Source: Gemmatimonas sp. UBA7669 (GTDB taxonomy: Bacteria; Gemmatimonadota; Gemmatimonadetes; Gemmatimonadales; Gemmatimonadaceae). From it: a stretch of DNA of 23,394 nucleotides. The position numbers were made by a program, and so were the translations under genes. The stretch covers positions 1 to 23,394 of the forward strand of contig NZ_DLHL01000040.1 in the NCBI RefSeq assembly GCF_002483225.1, written 5' to 3'. Each line of letters opens with the position of its first letter. Within the stretch, counting starts at the first letter, position 1. Positions 23,363-23,394 of this stretch are shown here, piece after piece. The notes under the pieces are model-generated. The model worked only from the letters and a program-made list of their open reading frames with translations. It was not told the DNA's origin and did not search any database.

Positions 23363-23394
23363 GCGCTAGGTGTAATCGCTAAGGACGTTGTTCA
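23363..23394. repeat. right arm of the terminal inverted repeat
   Basis: The last 32 bases, read inward on the minus strand, match the first 32 at 27 positions, sharing TGAACAAC, TCCTTAGC and CTAGCGC. The arm occupies the place where the copA signal-peptide coding region would be expected. Read outward, the two arms encode the similar peptides ALVVDAKEVV and ALGVIAKDVV. That may reflect shared coding ancestry rather than transposon ends, so both explanations stay open. Confidence 0.7.

Noticed and set aside
21541..23382. 613-aa plus-strand open frame opposite copA
   Set aside because: It is a mirror of the copA coding region, with Arg/His-rich sequence and no recognisable motif; copA on the other strand shows all copper-site motifs.
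1..23394. tRNA, rRNA or origin of replication
   Set aside because: No tRNA cloverleaf, rRNA signature, DnaA-box cluster, iteron array or rep gene could be seen by reading.

Overview
The window is a high-GC copper-detoxification island. Gene density, Met/His-rich periplasmic copper proteins, a BlaI/M56 regulatory pair and a FecA-like TonB receptor remnant would suit a Gemmatimonadota-like Gram-negative, but that assignment is inference from gene style, with no rRNA or tRNA to confirm it. The outermost 32 bases at each end form an imperfect inverted repeat (27 of 32 positions match), so the window looks like one bounded unit. I found no transposase or integrase inside it.

Layout. Bases 1-2376 form an edge region. 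It holds a partial membrane protein whose gene runs out through the left repeat, a C-terminal scrap of a type I restriction specificity subunit (HsdS), an unrecognised 317-aa protein, and about 480 bp of gene-free DNA with inverted and direct repeats. Bases 2377-13195 are the first copper module: a CopB-type (CPH) P1B ATPase, an NTF2-like secreted protein, an operon copC / DUF4440 / PepSY membrane protein, an operon tolC-like / multicopper oxidase / blaI / M56 peptidase, and a divergent DUF4198 protein. Bases 13283-14905 hold a small pair: a Met-rich lipoprotein and a membrane-anchored Schlafen/AlbA_2 protein, preceded by eight perfect 11-bp tandem repeats. Bases 14898-17476 are a scar of truncated genes: a PLP-dependent MoCo-sulfurase-like N-terminus, a TonB receptor C-terminus and a degraded P-type ATPase fragment. 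Bases 17477-23354 are the second copper module: a cytosolic Cys-rich copper-storage protein, and an operon copA / copB / CHRD-like Met-rich protein / copC-copD fusion.

How it works together. Cytosolic copper would be buffered by the four-helix Cys protein and pumped out by the ATPase. Two multicopper oxidases, two CopC-type proteins, CopB and the Met-rich proteins would oxidise or sequester copper in the periplasm, and the TolC-like lipoprotein would provide an outer-membrane exit. The key regulatory observation is a shared 15-bp dyad, TTTAY(G/C)-NNN-C(A/G)TAAA, at five intergenic sites (4639, 7959, 12289, 13283, 17948), upstream of nearly every transcription unit of the left and central parts and of the Cys-rich storage protein. 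The only recognisable DNA-binding repressor in the window is BlaI, encoded in one of the units with such a site. The simplest model is a BlaI/M56-controlled copper regulon with autoregulation.

Two genes, the M56 peptidase and copA, each need a one-base correction to read as full proteins. These are either real lesions or sequencing errors. copA also lacks a visible signal peptide: its reading frame opens only about 20 bp inside the right terminal repeat.
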